From NCBI GenBank assembly GCA_024449915.1, contig JAMZAV010000161.1, positions 1,116,001 to 1,180,000 of the forward strand: 64,000 nucleotides of DNA, read 5' to 3'. Source of the stretch: Sweltsa coloradensis. Its lineage: Eukaryota > Arthropoda > Insecta > Plecoptera > Chloroperlidae. Numbering within the stretch: position 1 is the first letter of the stretch; each line of letters starts with the position of its first letter. Below the pieces are notes generated by a model. The model was not told the origin of the DNA and did not search any database. It saw only the letters and a list, made by a program, of their open reading frames with translations. Positions 1 to 13,700 of this stretch are shown in pieces. The translations under genes were made by a program, and so were the position numbers.

Positions 1-1602
1 TTGCAGTTACAACAATAAAACAATACACAAACACATTTACACATAAATATGAATTACAAAATGTACACTCACAAAATCAATCGGAAAGGGGAAATAAAAT
101 TAATTAAGCCAAAGGGAGTACATTGTTTTATGTCAAACTTGATTAGTTGAGAATTTTTATTTTTGTGGGAGATGGTAACGAGCCAAAAAATGTTAAGTCG
201 AAAAATCGATTGAAATAGAAGTTATCTTCAGTGCAACCATTTTCTAAGTCCATAGTTGCAAATTAAATGAACAACAAAACAAATGACTAAAACAATAAAA
301 AATGTTGGTACTGAAAGATAACAACTATTTTAACCAAAGATTTTGCAATAGTATAAATATATAACCAATTTTGGGACTTTTGTTTTTGTTTTTTAAATGG
401 AGTTTTAAAATGGGCCCATAGAATTCTGAGTGCCTCACTAATGTAGGTTAGAGAGTAAGTAAGACTTGGATAAAAATTTTTACAGAAAGGTGTAAGGCGT
501 AATAAGGGTTTATCAACAGTGTTACTTTGTAAATCAGTTTTTATAACTGAATGGAGTAGACGTTAAATAAAGAAAATAAATGAACACAAATACATACATT
601 AAGCACTGCACAAACTAACTACAACATGCTTACAACAACCAGATAAGTGAAAATAACGTTTTGTGCTATCACCCAATCGCACCACACATAATGTTTCATA
701 TGTTTTGATGAAACCAAGGTTTGTACATACCTATTTTTGTCATTACTGGTGGAACAAGTTAGTTGCATTATGTATGTTAAAAATAACTAGGAAACGCTCA
801 GTTGGACGCGTTGATAAGCGAGCACGTTGCTAAAGCTAGACCCACATTGCACATAAAATTTATGGCGTTTGCGTTTCCAATGTTATTTATTATTGCCAAG
901 GTATTTGGGTAAACCCGTGTGTAAAATCTTTACCTTTGTGAATAAAATCCAACGCCATCTAGAGGACTTGACTTCTTGGGAAAACTATTTAAACTCTTTG
1001 GTGACAAATAATAGACTGCTTCTCGAAAGTATTTTGATTAACTTCTAGGTGGCAGTGTATTAGATAGAAACTTCGCGCGTCTTTTCGTTGCCATGGCAAC
1101 GTTACTTTGTTTATAATGTAATTTCCATCTACACTACTTATCGGATCAAAATAAAATTTACATATTCTTGACCGGACGGACATTCTAAATGATTTGGCTA
1201 TCTCAGATTTGTCGCCGGTTAGTTTGAAAAAAAAACTTTCGATTAAACTTTAATGTAACTTTTTAACTTTTTGAAACGATTTTGCCACAAAAACTAATGG
1301 CATTCAATCGAGAACAAGCTTGCGGATGGTCAAAATTTCAACCGATCCGAGCCTCCGTTCGAACGTTATCGCGAGACATACAAACAAACAAAAAAAACAA
1401 AACAAACCAGTGTAACTAATTTTTCCGGCAGAGTCAAATGGAAAACGCTCGCTTCGCTCGCTTAATTAAATATATTTTATTTTTACGTTTTAGAAAAACC
1501 AAAATAGTGAGTATTATATAGCGGGCGCAAATTATAATTTGTGGTTTAGTCAATTTAGGCAAACATTTTTATTGTTTGAATAAAATAACTATTTGATTGC
1601 AG
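1..1602. other. non-coding sequence upstream of the paralogue exons (intron or lost exons)
   Basis: No exon resembling the other parts of the IR gene is visible here. The sequence would be the intron before the penultimate exon of the upstream IR paralogue, or a remnant if that gene is broken. An interspersed element occupies about 785-1466; the rest is AT-rich with no recognisable content. Confidence 0.5.
785..1466 (+). mobile_element. short non-autonomous element with complementary ends, copy 1
   Basis: The left end reads AACTAGGAAACGC. AACGC at 793-797 can pair with GCGTT at 808-812 as a small terminal hairpin. TAAGCGAGC at 815-823 is the exact reverse complement of GCTCGCTTA at 1456-1464 near the right end. 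A closely similar copy lies in opposite orientation at about 18560-19268, and more distant relatives at 14096-14884 and 44483-45268 share the end architecture. No coding capacity is seen. The class is uncertain: the ends do not show a classic TIR plus a clear target duplication, and a Helitron-like or MITE origin are both possible. Confidence 0.6.
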
Positions 1603-3033
1603 ACTTTTGAAGCTAACAAATGATGGAGCGCTGAGGAAGATCTATCGCAAATTCATGTTCAAGGAAGAACCAATCAAACAGAATGTATTCAACAGTATTG
1701 TCTTGGAAGACGTGACACCCATGTTGGTAATAGTTGTGGGCGGGATAGTGGCAGGGTGAGTTAACCTGTGAGGTATGAGTATTAGCCTGCATGTATAATA
1801 GTATGAAATACAAAAATAAGAGGATAACTTCAAATTGCAGATGAAAAAGTTAACTATTCGATGTTTATAACGGTAAGAAATTGTATAAAACCTATGAATG
1901 AAATCAATCATATTTGAGATAAGCACGAGTATTGAAGTACCCATAATTGGGGAGCGAACCCTAATTTGAAGATAATTTTGGTGGAGGTGCCGGGTCTGTA
2001 GGAAATTACTACTTTTGATAGGAATTCTGCTTGTTGCCGTTTTTTTTTTTAGATTTTGCATTTATTTTTCACATCGTAATACTTTTGCTTTTTGTTCAAA
2101 ATATGACGAATTTTAGGGTCTGTCTGAATTATGGTCAAGGTCCAGGTCTAGGTAGGTCCAAGTCCAATGTTAACGTCCTATACTAGCCTACAGTAGAGCT
2201 ACCGGCCGGGCAATGTCAACACTTCCAAAAGTTGGGTTAGGTGTGCATCCCAGAATCCTTTGCAAAGTATTTGCGTGATAAAAACTATTTGTACTTCCAG
2301 TTAACACCATTAAATAAGTGATTATAACAAACAAAACTTTACACTTTCAATATGTTGCTCGGTCCATTTGCCGACTTGGACCAAGAATAGACCTAGACGT
2401 GGACTTTTCACAAAGAATTAGTACATCTACGTTGCTATACGTGGACTTGAATTTGGATCAAGATCTGGACCTGAACCAGGTTTCGAATAATATTCAGACA
2501 CACCCATAGTGTTAAATTCTCTTTTGGTGGAGGTGCCGGGTCAATCGAATTCCCACTTTCGATAGGACTGAAGCGAAGGTTTACGATACTTAGCATCCAA
2601 TTTGCACATTTAAATACTTTTGCTAATCTGCAGGCATCTATTTTTGTTTATCTTTTTGGCTTCTAAAGGCATAATTTACTAACCTTGCAACAACCTTTTG
2701 ACAATCACGCAAGTAGAGAAGTACTAATGTTCGCAGCATTCTACTCGGTCGTCTTTCTCACATTTCATTAGTTTTCCTTCTGTAGCTGGTTATGTGTGTT
2801 TCAGATGGCTGCTTGTGGGTTTAGAGTATATGCTGCTGGACAGGCTAGAAAAGCACCCCATACCGGACATGGCTGACATGGCCACGATCTTTGCCAGGAC
2901 TAAAGAGAAGGTAAAAGAGCGCATTGCTAACAGCCATCTACCGAAGAACCGGGCTGTACAGAGAAGACAGCTAAAGAAGTCGGCAAGAGCAAGCTTATTA
3001 AACAGGTCATCCCTACCCAAGAGACTTCAGTAG
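1603..3033 (+). CDS. ionotropic receptor (IR) paralogue, last two exons only (5'-partial)
   Basis: Two exons match the last two exons of the complete IR gene at 7347-25732 in length, phase and sequence. Exon 1603-1755 follows an AG acceptor, is 153 nt long and reads KLLKLTNDGALRKIYRKFMF, then a segment ending VLEDVTPMLVIVV, the start of TM3; donor GTGAGT. The second exon, 2805-3033, continues with WLLVGLEYMLLDRLEKHPIP and a basic tail ending in KRLQ and TAG. The penultimate exon is the same length as that of the downstream gene, so this is a tandem paralogue. The S1, pore and S2 exons are not in the window; either they lie beyond its left edge or the gene is truncated. Both exons keep open frames and splice signals, which argues that it was recently functional. 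Confidence 0.8.
1756..2804 (+). other. intron of IR paralogue with two copies of a dispersed motif
   Basis: This intron lies between the last two exons of the upstream IR paralogue. It carries GGTGGAGGTGCCGGGTC twice (about 1981-1997 and 2526-2542), the core of a dispersed family also seen near 20143, 45700 (minus), 47520 (minus) and 57497. No coding content is seen. Confidence 0.5.
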
Positions 3034-4630
3034 GACTCCACACAGCCGAGTTACAAGACCAGAGAGGAGGAGGTATCCCAAAGATCTCTGTTGTTGAGTC
3101 GACTAGCATAGTTGAACTAACTCAACAGCGAAAGTGAGGTCACAAGTACGCGGCAGTGAGCTGTGAGCAGGGAGATTAGGGGTTAGACTTCCTGAACAGC
3201 ATGGGGATAGCACCTCGTTATTAATTGATTTTTAGGGGAATTACCTATGTTGGAGTCTAATGGTCACGAAAGACAGAAAAATTGGTATATACTGTTGTAT
3301 GCGATTGTGTAACACATAACGTTCACAACGCTACCTGACGAAAGCGTACAAAGTTTTAATTTGGGTATATGGAAACTCGTAATTTTAGTTTGTAATCTCT
3401 AAAATGATAAATACGTATCTCAAATTATTTAAGTACGCTGACTTTTTACACAGAACATAATAGTCCTACTGTCTAGGTCGATCTAAGCAACCCAAACTGA
3501 AAACGAATTTACGTTCGGCCTTTTTTGGGGCATTATTGTATTATCTACTAAAAATGCTATGCATGAACGTAAATATAACTGGTGAAGTGGTTGTAATGGC
3601 TATAAATATAGATTTACTTATATTATTATGATTTAATTTTTTATAAATAAAATCAAACCCAAAATAGTATATTAACCGCACTTAAATATTCGTGCTTAAC
3701 CTATTTAATTATTTTATAAGGGTTGCTATAGAAAACGATGCGTGCTTTGAGAGAATATATATTGTAACTTATAAACAAATATGGTTTTTTGGAAAGGGAT
3801 TTTGCAAGCCATCCCAAAATTGTAATACAAATGTGCAAAAATAATGTAAAACGAGCATAAATCAATGTTATTAACAATAAAATATTATATGTGTGGTTTT
3901 GTATGTTTATAGGTTGATACATATTGTAATAATTAACAACTGACCAAAAATGTGTTATTCTTTCATGCAATGAATGAATTACTCAATATGAATAAAATAT
4001 TGCGAACATGTTTGTAGTTATTTCGATTAAATACAAAGTGATGTATGTATAAAAATATAAAATAAAATCTTTAATTAATCCTGCAACCTTACAGAAATCC
4101 ATTTGCTACCGCATTTTATGTTCCCTATTTTTTATTGAGCAGTATAGGTAGCTACCAACTATGTTTTAATTATAGGAATATTATTATAATGGTAAAATAT
4201 AATATAAAGTTTAAGAAATGGTAATTCACTGTAAAAAACGATTTATTACTGAACGGGGTGAGCATTTTCTAAAATAAATTACTTACGATTTCTCCTGGCA
4301 ATTAGTTTTATTACACTGATTTAAGGCATCATTTGTCTTTAAAGTGGAGAAGACCGAAATATGGCGACGACTCTTATATAGAATTGGATTAGCATGGACT
4401 AAGTATACTATGTGAATGGTTGGCTTTTTTATAGCTTGCACTAATGTGTCACTATAGTGCGTTTGATATTTTGGAATGTGTATCTTTACCATTGTACGAT
4501 TTTTTGTGTTTTGCTTATACTCTCCACAACAAACTCTCGCCACTGTCACAAAATGTTGAAGTATTAATAAGTATGTTCATACATAATTTACCAGTCATTT
4601 TTAAGGGAAGATAGAGCTTAAGAGATCTTG
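3034..4630. other. intergenic, no feature recognised
   Basis: AT-rich sequence downstream of the IR paralogue. I see no exon, RNA gene or obvious repeat. A possible polyadenylation signal of the upstream gene could lie among the several AATAAA matches, but none is clearly favoured. Confidence 0.4.
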
Positions 4631-5175
4631 GCAAATGCGCGCTCTCAGGAGTTGATGATGTTTTCTGAATGGTTGGTAATACCATTGCCAAATTTTGCAT
4701 AAATGTTAAAAAGCCAATAAAGCACTTTTCTATTGATATCCACACTTGGTTTCAAAAATTGAGCCTTAAATGTCCATTGCAAGACATAAGTCCAAAATGT
4801 GAAAAAATGGGAAATTCAAAACATGGATTTCAATTCAGAAAATTCCCATCAAACCGTTTATCTTACGATGACATTGACAAGTAAACCTGTGCGTTCACAT
4901 TGATTTAAACGTTGATATCCAGTAAGTAAATGTACGTTCAAAAAATCTGATACATTTTTAATAAATTCCCGAAATTGACCAAAATTGAGTAAATTACTGA
5001 GATTTCACGAACTTTGTATTCAAAATCAATTACTTAATTTAGGCCTACGCGTACTGGATCTCATAGATTGATTCTCTATTAACGTTCGTGTAAAATATCA
5101 TTCCGTTGTTGATAACCGTTTACCCCCCCCCCCCTCCCCCCAAAAAAAAAAAAAAAAAATACAGAAAGCTGAGCA
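4631..5175 (+). repeat. dispersed repeat, copy 1 (partner at 39265-40085)
   Basis: It shares long blocks with 39265-40085 in direct orientation: AAATGCGCGCTCT near the left end, then TTGATATCCACACTTGG, AACATGGATTTCAATTCAG and ACAGAAAGCTGA near the right end. The copy here contains a poly-C/poly-A run (about 5123-5159) that the partner lacks. No open frame is conserved between the two copies, so this looks like a non-coding interspersed repeat. Confidence 0.65.
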
Positions 5176-5409
5176 ACACATACATATTTATTTATAATTT
5201 ATTTTTAAATTGTTTATTCGTATCGAAAGAAATCTGCAATTGTGTCTTATGAATGTCACACGAAAGGCGCTGAGTAGTAAATTTCACTTTGTAATCTATG
5301 ACGTAATTATGAATTCATTAATAAACTATATTGTTGTCATTATGTGTTTATGAGGTAATGGGATGGGTGGAGGAATGTCCAAAGGTTGTTAGTAGGACTA
5401 AATTCCAAT

Positions 5410-5715
5410 ATTCGTCTATGACCGAGATTGATTGATTGGAAATTGCTTAACGTCTCATATTACTGCACTTTGGCTATTTTAGACGATGAGTGGTGAAAGA
5501 TGAAGATGAAGTATGAACAGAAGGGAGGAGGGGAAACCCGGTACTGGCACGTAGCCTACTCCTTTCGAAAAGTACCAAGAGAACCAAAGGCGTAACGTCC
5601 CATCCGAAAGGACGGTGTAACCTTTACAGTCATATAGATTCCTCCACTAACCGTCTATGACTGAGGAAAATCTGCAAAAATCCTTTCGGTCAGGACTGGT
5701 ATCGAACCACGTTTA
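5410..5715 (-). repeat. tRNA-derived SINE-like element
   Basis: Read on the minus strand, GTGGTTCGATACCAG (about 5697-5711) matches a pol III B box. The distal part (5448-5500, with GACGATGAGTGGTG) is the reverse complement of sequence downstream of the tRNA-like head at 46825-46970, which shows that both belong to a repeat with a shared body. This supports a SINE over a tRNA gene. Confidence 0.55.
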
Positions 5716-5777
5716 TGAGACTTGCTATTTCTGGCCAATTATAGTAATTAAAGAACACTGAAAATGTGTTGTGTGAC

Positions 5778-5815
5778 TGAACGAGTAGACATTAAATACG
5801 AATGTATTTATGTAC
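5778..5815 (+). repeat. SINE 3'-tail fragment (AGTAGACAYTAAATACG family)
   Basis: Contains GAGTAGACATTAAATACGAA, a variant of the tail GACTRAGTGGGTAGACWCTAAATACG found at 31957, 35678, 58352 and 59600 (plus) and at 26085, 33285 and 33925 (minus). Only the tail is recognisable here. Confidence 0.5.
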
Positions 5816-7346
5816 ATTATTTAACATCAGATTTTTTTTAGTAAACGTGTATAGTGTGGAGGAAGCCATTTTGTCTGGACGTGATAAGCTGAGGTGAGTG
5901 GTGACCATTTCCTTACTATCTTAATTATAAGTTATTACTTTTGGTTTTGAAGATGCCACTGTGGAGGCATCTTACCCGCGTGTGGTGATTAATTAAATAT
6001 AGATATTTAATTTGGAAGGAAGAAATATTTAAAGATTATTTGGAAGACTCAGTGTCGGTGATACCTTTTGACGGGAGAAAAACGTGGGGAAAACTTCATT
6101 CAGGATTGCCGGTGGTAGGCGATGGTATTTGTAATATATAATAATATGATAAAGCCAAATAAAACGAAAGGTGTATTTTTTCCCCTAACCCCAGAAACAT
6201 GTAATGAACCTTGTTCTCCGCATAGCGGCTAAGGGTGACAATGAAAGGATCGCTTTTCTGTCGGGGCACACTTTAGCGATCTGCTTCACCCCCTTTGCCA
6301 TTGCCAACAGCACGTGGTGTTCCCAAATGGTCACCTACTCAAGTACCGACCACGCCCGATGTTGCTTAACTTCGGTGATCTATCGAGAGCCGGTGTATTC
6401 AACATGACAAGGCAGTTATATATTTGTATATAATAAAAGTTCTATCCTATCCAATTATAAAAACTGTTGAAGAAAGGTGGGAAAACGCCAAAACAATGCA
6501 TATAAACCAGAATTTATACTTGAATCGTAGAAATCATAATACAGTCTACTGCGCGATTGCGATTGGTCAGATTTCGTTTTCTTGGAAATTTATATACATG
6601 CATCTATGATTTATTTATTTCATTTGTAGAAAACATTTTCAAAAGCGTTCGATTTCTTCTGTAAACATTTCTGAAATCACTGCCTAGCACGCACAGTAGC
6701 GTCAAAGAGTGTCATTACAAAGAAAAACCGGACAAACCTTGACAACGACACCATCGGCACAATGACAAACTAAATTGCGTGACGACATTCATAATTTTAG
6801 TCGGCGTTCTATTAACAGCTCGAGAGCCTCAATTATTTATTCATCCACCGATTGGTCCGTAGAAAATTCATCAATTATTTATAAACTTCGTCAAGAATAT
6901 GATGTAATGTGTGTCAATGTTTCTAGCGAACAAGGTATTAGGTCAGTTGCATGGTTGGACTTGAACTAATTTTATGAAATGATTTTAGCCCTTGATTTCA
7001 TTTTGAATGTGATACCACGGTCGCGAGAGCATTACAATGAAGTCCGTTACAAATGTGTAGGACGTTGTGAATAGTAACGAATGTGAAACATGGTAGAAAT
7101 TAAAGTCGTCATTTTACAAGTTTATTTATAATACTGTCATAAAAAATGAAAATAAATGCTATGTAGTAGTAAATCTCTTTGACACTTAAAAATGTTTTTC
7201 GTGTTCAAAATTTGATTTCTAATTTTTTCCAACGTAATTTAGTTTCAATCGCTCTTCTTTGTGAAGTGCCGTTAGAATAAGTGCAGAAACAGTTTCAATA
7301 CAAAGGTATTATAAAGTTTATCTAAGTGGTGAAAGAGTTTGGTACA
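5816..7346. other. intergenic / upstream region of the IR gene
   Basis: No coding exon is supported. Several short open frames occur between 6200 and 6970 but resemble nothing known and lack splice or composition support. The promoter of the IR gene should lie at the right end; no TATA box is evident in the last 100 bases. Confidence 0.4.
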
Positions 7347-7671
7347 ATGAAGTGGCTTGGAATTGTTGTGATCTTGAGCGTCGCGACGCTAACCTCCACC
7401 GCCGGAAACCTAGACCCCAGGATAACACCCCGCATAGCCTCAGGGGTCGTCACCAGCATCAGACAGTACTTCCGTTCCGACTGCGTCTATTTCATCACTT
7501 CCGGTAAGATATTGTTTAAGAAAAACTTACATTATTTTAAACAATTTGTTACTGGTGCCTCAAAGAGTACAAAATTTAATGTAACCAAGTTATTGGTTGA
7601 CCATTTATTCTTTCGTGCAGTGACTATGATAAATATGACAATTTGAAATTTTCTAATCGTATTCAGTTTCT

Positions 7672-7723
<52 letters not shown>

Positions 7724-10700
7724 TAAGGTCTTCCCTACTCAGTAAAAAACTGATTTACAATAGAGGACTTATCTTATCGTCCTCAATCATTGTTCATAAC
7801 TGAAAAAGGATATATGTAAATATATAATAAAATAAAGACAAAAATACAATACATTATAAATTATTAAGTTAAAGAATAAACAGATAACAAAAACTTGTAG
7901 AAATACAGCCAAACCTTACACCCTCAAAAGAAATGAGATCTAAAAAAAGGGCCAAGCTCATCTACCCTTCCACATTTGCGCATTCTTAATTCATAAACGT
8001 ACAGTGTCCCATAACAGTATCCTCGAAAAGCTTGGCAAAATAGAATTTGCGATTATTAATTTAAACGTAATAGTTCAACCAAGTTCTTTTTTCTAATTAA
8101 TTTAAACGTAATAACATGCAAATTTTATTTTGCCAAGCTTTTCGAGGATGCTGTTATGGGACACTGTACGTTTATGAATTAAGAATGCGCAAATGTGGAA
8201 GGGTAGATGAGCTTGGCCCTTTTTTTAGATCTCATTTCTTTCGAGTGTGTAAGGTTTGGCTGTATTTCTACAAGTTTTTGTTATCTGTGTGATCTCATTA
8301 CTTTTTCAAGTTCCATTGTAAAATTATTTGTTAAAATATGATAAATTTAGCAAAGTTGATTTAATTTCTGTGGTATTAGCAATAACAAAAGGATGTAAAA
8401 TATCTAGACCCGGATTCATGTACATCCTGGGTATAGGTGGTATAACCATGGTATAACGACGGTATAAGGACTGGACCCCAATTCTTGAGTTCGTGGGAGA
8501 TGAGTTGAAAACGCAATTAGAAAACGAAGTCGTTTTCGTTTTCGAAGGAATTGGTATTCTTGAACGGTATCGTGGAAAACGTCATGGGCTGTTATTTACG
8601 TGGGGTGAGGTTCACGAAATCCAGACAAGAGCTCGAAAAACGTTCTATATTTATTCTAGATGGCAGTGCCCTCATAAACGCGGGCCAATCGAAAGACGAG
8701 TTGCATGAAATGATTTGATTGTTGCACTTATGTAAACAAACAGATGATCACGCTCATATTCGACACCTTGCTTCGACATTGTGTGTAGTAGCAAGCTGAC
8801 TTTGATCATGGCTCAACATGGCTAAAAAGAAAAGAATATGTGTATTATTTCGGAACATTTTTGTATAGCCTTGGTGGACAATCATACTATTGCTTATCTG
8901 CATTAGGCTTTTAGTAATCAAAACTAGTTATTTGTGCGGGAAGTGTGTCAGAACTATGTTGTGCTGGCCTAGGTTGGCTAGGCTTGTCAAACATGTAATG
9001 TAAGTAATAATTTTATCTAGTCCTATAGCCTAATGGAACTTTAGACCTACACTGTTGTATTATAAATAATTTTCTACATCTGGGCCTAGGTCAGGGACGG
9101 TTTCTGATTTGTTTTATGAGAGTATAATGACAACTTTTCTCATTTCACACATAGAAGCAAAATTTAAAATGTCCTCCATTTGTTTACGTATCGCACTTTC
9201 CCGCCTAACTCTGCTTATACCGTCAACAAGTGTCAAGTAACTATGGTTACTTGTTGATTGTATGCCTAGTGTTTAAGGCTTATTTAAAACCTTTATTTGG
9301 AAGCCTTCCAGCAAACTTTTTCAACTTTTTTTTTCAAAAGAGACTATATTACTATAACCTTAATGTCCATGTAAAATATGAACATTGTAGCCCCACCCGT
9401 CTGGTCAGAATCGCGGGCCGATTGAAACTGACGAATTAGATGTTAGCAGTAGCTAACATCCTTAAAGTGATTTTGAGCATGTTTCAAGCCATTTTTTCAC
9501 CAAGAAGGAATGGTCGTACCCCAATAAAATTTGGCATGTGTTGTCAGGTACCTAAATCCTCTCGATTGTGATAGTTTTCAAGTTCACATCACGTTACATG
9601 ACGGCTGGGTAACACCTCGAAATCACCCCAACTCTGCTTGTTGTATAAGGTGCTTGAGTGTGTAGCGCACCGCGGCTTGGCTGCGGCGCCCTAACGGGCA
9701 CCTAGATTATAAAAAATTACATTCATAATGCACCTTATTAAATTTACTTTTAAAATTTAATTTTTTATATATTTGTTGATTATAATACAATTATTTTGAT
9801 TGTAAATCTATTTGCACTTTGGTTTATAATCCCGCCACTTCCTCTTGCCTACCCCAGACAGCTTGGGAGAGAGACATCACGTGGTCTCCACTCAGAAGAC
9901 GCTGGGGCACCAGAAAGCCATCTTCACCAAGACCCTCGTCTATCAAACACTTCACTTGGTGACTGCCAAGCTGCGCTCGTTCTGCAACATTCCTATCTAC
10001 GTCATGTTCTCAGACAATGATGACATCAGGGAGTTTCTAATGACTGTAAGATACGAATTGACGTGTACTCTTCACTTCTATAGTGGTCCCAACGAAAGAA
10101 TGCAGGTGGCTCGAAATTATTTTCCCAACATATCAACTTTGTCAATTCTATTCACGCTAGCTCAGCGTGGATTAGAACACGGAGGAACTCTGTGATCTAG
10201 CACAGATAATTTTTCCTTGCGTTGGTAAAAGATATTTCTCTTTCATGCACAAAGGCGACATTCCTTTTGCCGCGCATTCATTCTACCCCCACCACTACCA
10301 AGCATCTGCATGCTTTCGTTGTAGCAAGTATAGTTAGAATTACACAATATTTAGCTTTAAAATGAAAAATGTTACTAATTCGTTAGAATTTGAGTTACAC
10401 ATATTTTTGGTTATGCTGCTAAAAATAGAGAAACCAATTTCCCGTAACTCTCAACATAATTATTATTTCCATTTGAGGTGACTAGTAAACAAAATTATGT
10501 TTTAATTGTCGAGCTGTGACAAAATTATGTATACATACGAAAGTCAACATTGCGTTGGGAATTACAAAGCGGTACACAAACCGCACAGGTATTGCAACTC
10601 TACCCACACAATTCACACAATAATACTGATTTAACCAATTTATTTGACGTCGCATTGTAAACAATTATTGAAGTTTATGTACTCACGATCAAAATAGTGA

Positions 10701-13700
10701 TTTGTATTTTGTTAAAGTTCACCGTATCAAAATTCCTTATTACAAAAACAAAATTGGGCGTCAAGCAAGAAGGGGATTACAGCAGTTATCCCCTTCTTGC
10801 ATATTACCACATTTTAAGGTTCGGCAATCTAGTTGAAGTTATATGCTCACTTTATTCTCATGGCTCAGCACAGATGGCAGCGCGAGTGCCTATTAAACGC
10901 TGTAGATCATACATTAGCATGCTAGTCGTTTTATTTCCCGCGCCGTAGCTCCAAGCTAAAATATTGCAGTTATCCTCTTCTCGAATGACGCCCCTCCATT
11001 TACCTTTTTCTTGTTATATTTTCCCTACAAAAATGTGCGATTTCATTATTATCTCTTTTAATGTTTTGATGATCCAAATTCCTACTTTTTATCTCTTATC
11101 TTCTTGTTACGTGCTGATCAAAAGTTGGATTTCTATTTACTCATGTTGTTGTTGTGTTCTCCTGATTCTTAGGCCGCATCAAAGATTGAGCTCGCCGGCT
11201 CCGTGTGGCTCCTGTTCATGATGACGTCACTGAGCCTGGACGCGATCTTTAAGGACGCGTATGTCCCGTTCAACACGGAGTTCATTGTTGCTCAGAAGCT
11301 GTCGGATGACTTGGTAAAGTTGACCGAGGCTTATAGGGTCATGAAGGGAGGAGCACTCATGCAATACGGGTTCAGTTCTTACACGGTCGGCAAGGGAATG
11401 ACCACTCCGGTAGAGGGACTCTACCAGCGACGCTACAGCTTGGAAGGCATGGTTGTTAGAGCTGCTGATGTGCATGTAAGATTACTTGACATTACATGTT
11501 TATTTGTTGATCAATTCCCATCATTTAGTCTTTTGGGCTGGCCGAAAAAACCAGGTTGTTACGCAGAACGAAGAGATTTAGTCTGGACCACTTGGAAGCT
11601 CTATCGTGTGTCCTATCGAGTTGTGGTTTGCACAACAATGTTTATAAAGAATATGTGATTGTCGCTATCAGAGCACATTTTTTAAAATTCGCTGATTTTT
11701 GTTTAAACGGATGCTATCAAAAAGGTAAATTGTAGTAATTTCGTAAGATTGCGTAGGGGTAAATATTTTAAAATTTAAAAGGGGCCTAATAGAGACAGCG
11801 CTAACCTTGTTAAATCGTCCCAAAACCCAAAATCTTTGGGTAAAAATTTGGAGGCCTAATGTGGTCCAGACTGTATGTAAAATGCTGGTTCCCGATAAAG
11901 CAAATTTTTGAATGGCTTTTCATTGTAAAAAAAAGCGGCCCAGAGCTCATCAAAAGTCTTTAAAGGGGTTTTTTAACCGCAAAACTAAAAAAAACAATAT
12001 TTCATTCGGGCAAAGAAATTAACAAAAAAATTAGGGGGCACCATGCCCTCGAAAAAAAAATTGCCAAACATGCTTTTTTTCGAGTAGGCCCCTCGGCAAA
12101 AACTCCCAAAGAAATAACAGGGGACGATCTTTATCCCCCGTGACCTTGGGGATTTTGACCCAAAAAAAATTTTGGGCCATTATTGAGACTCTAAAGCAGA
12201 TTTTGAAAAATTCTTTTTTTTTGGTTTTGAAATTTTGGGAAGAGTTCGGCAAAATATGCTGTTTACCAGATGGGGTGTTTTTTGGGAAATGCATATTTTT
12301 GCGTTTTTGAGGGTTTTTTTGGGGCACAGTTTAAAGACACGATGTTAAAAGGGCATTTAAGTTGGGTACTATGCTTAGTACTATGTGGACCAAAAAAAAG
12401 AAGCAGGTTAAACCCGATTTGGGAAATTTTTTCCCAAAAAAACACCAATTTTCCCCAATTTCGGATAAAAAAAATTAAAAAATTCGTGTTAAATCACGTT
12501 ACAAGATAAAATTTTTTAAACGGTCTTTTAAGTGTAGTATTGCGCTATAGATCACGTGGTAAAAAATATTTTTTGTTTGTTTTTAGCCCCTTTAAGAGTT
12601 GCAATGCGTAGTCAAATACAGACATGTTTCCGTTGACCTATCATCAAAGTAATAGAAATATTTTTTTATCCTAAATTTCTATAAAAGTATCGTTTAAAAA
12701 ACGATAACGATAACGAAGGTAGAGAGTAAAATAACACTATAGCTCAATTCTTCATGTTAGAAAGGACGGTGTACGTCAGATATGATTATAGCAAAGCCTA
12801 CATTACACTTGCAACCATATACATACGCAGTAAGAATTGAAACATATTTCATAAACTTTGATGACACCTATCTCTTCATTGCTAACTAGCCCATTAATGG
12901 AATAATAATGTTTCTTCCACATGAGTTAACCTATATACAAACTTGGTAAATCTCACTATAGTAAACATTTACAGATAACATCTTTATTTCGTCAATATTT
13001 GTAACTCCTGATTGCTTTCTAGTATCCCCCCGTGTCTTTGCTCAACACCACTAAAGACAACGTGACGTCACTGAGTGGGTTCTCTGGAACTGTCTGGAAC
13101 ATCCTGGAGAGGGAGCTAAACTTCACGTAAGTGATAAATTTTCCAGTAAAACCCCCGTTACAAATAGTTTAAAAAAGAAATTTAAATTAAATCCCCGGGG
13201 GGAAATTTTTTTTTCAGGATTTTGGTTTTTATTTTTATTTATTTTATTTTTTTATTTTATTCATTTTTTATTTTTTTTTTTATAAAAAAATAAAGGGGGG
13301 AAATTAAATAAAATATATTTTTTTTAAATAATTTAAAATTTTTTTTTTTATTATATATTATTTAAAATTTTTAAAATATAAATATTTTTTTTTATAAATA
13401 AATTTTATTTTTAAAAAATTAATTTTATTTAAAAAAAATTATTTATTATTTTAAAAATTTAAATTTTGAAAAAATTTTTTAAATTTTTTTAAATTAATGA
13501 AATTTTAAAATAAAAAAAATTTTAATTTTTTAAAAAATATTAATTTTTTTTATATTATTTATTGATTTTTTTTGTTTAAAAAAAAAAAAAATAAAAAATT
13601 ATTTAAAAAAATTTTTTTTTTTTTAATCATAAAAAAAATATTTTTTTTTTTTTTATTTTAAAAATTTTTTATTTTAATTTTTTTTAAAAAAATTTTAAAA

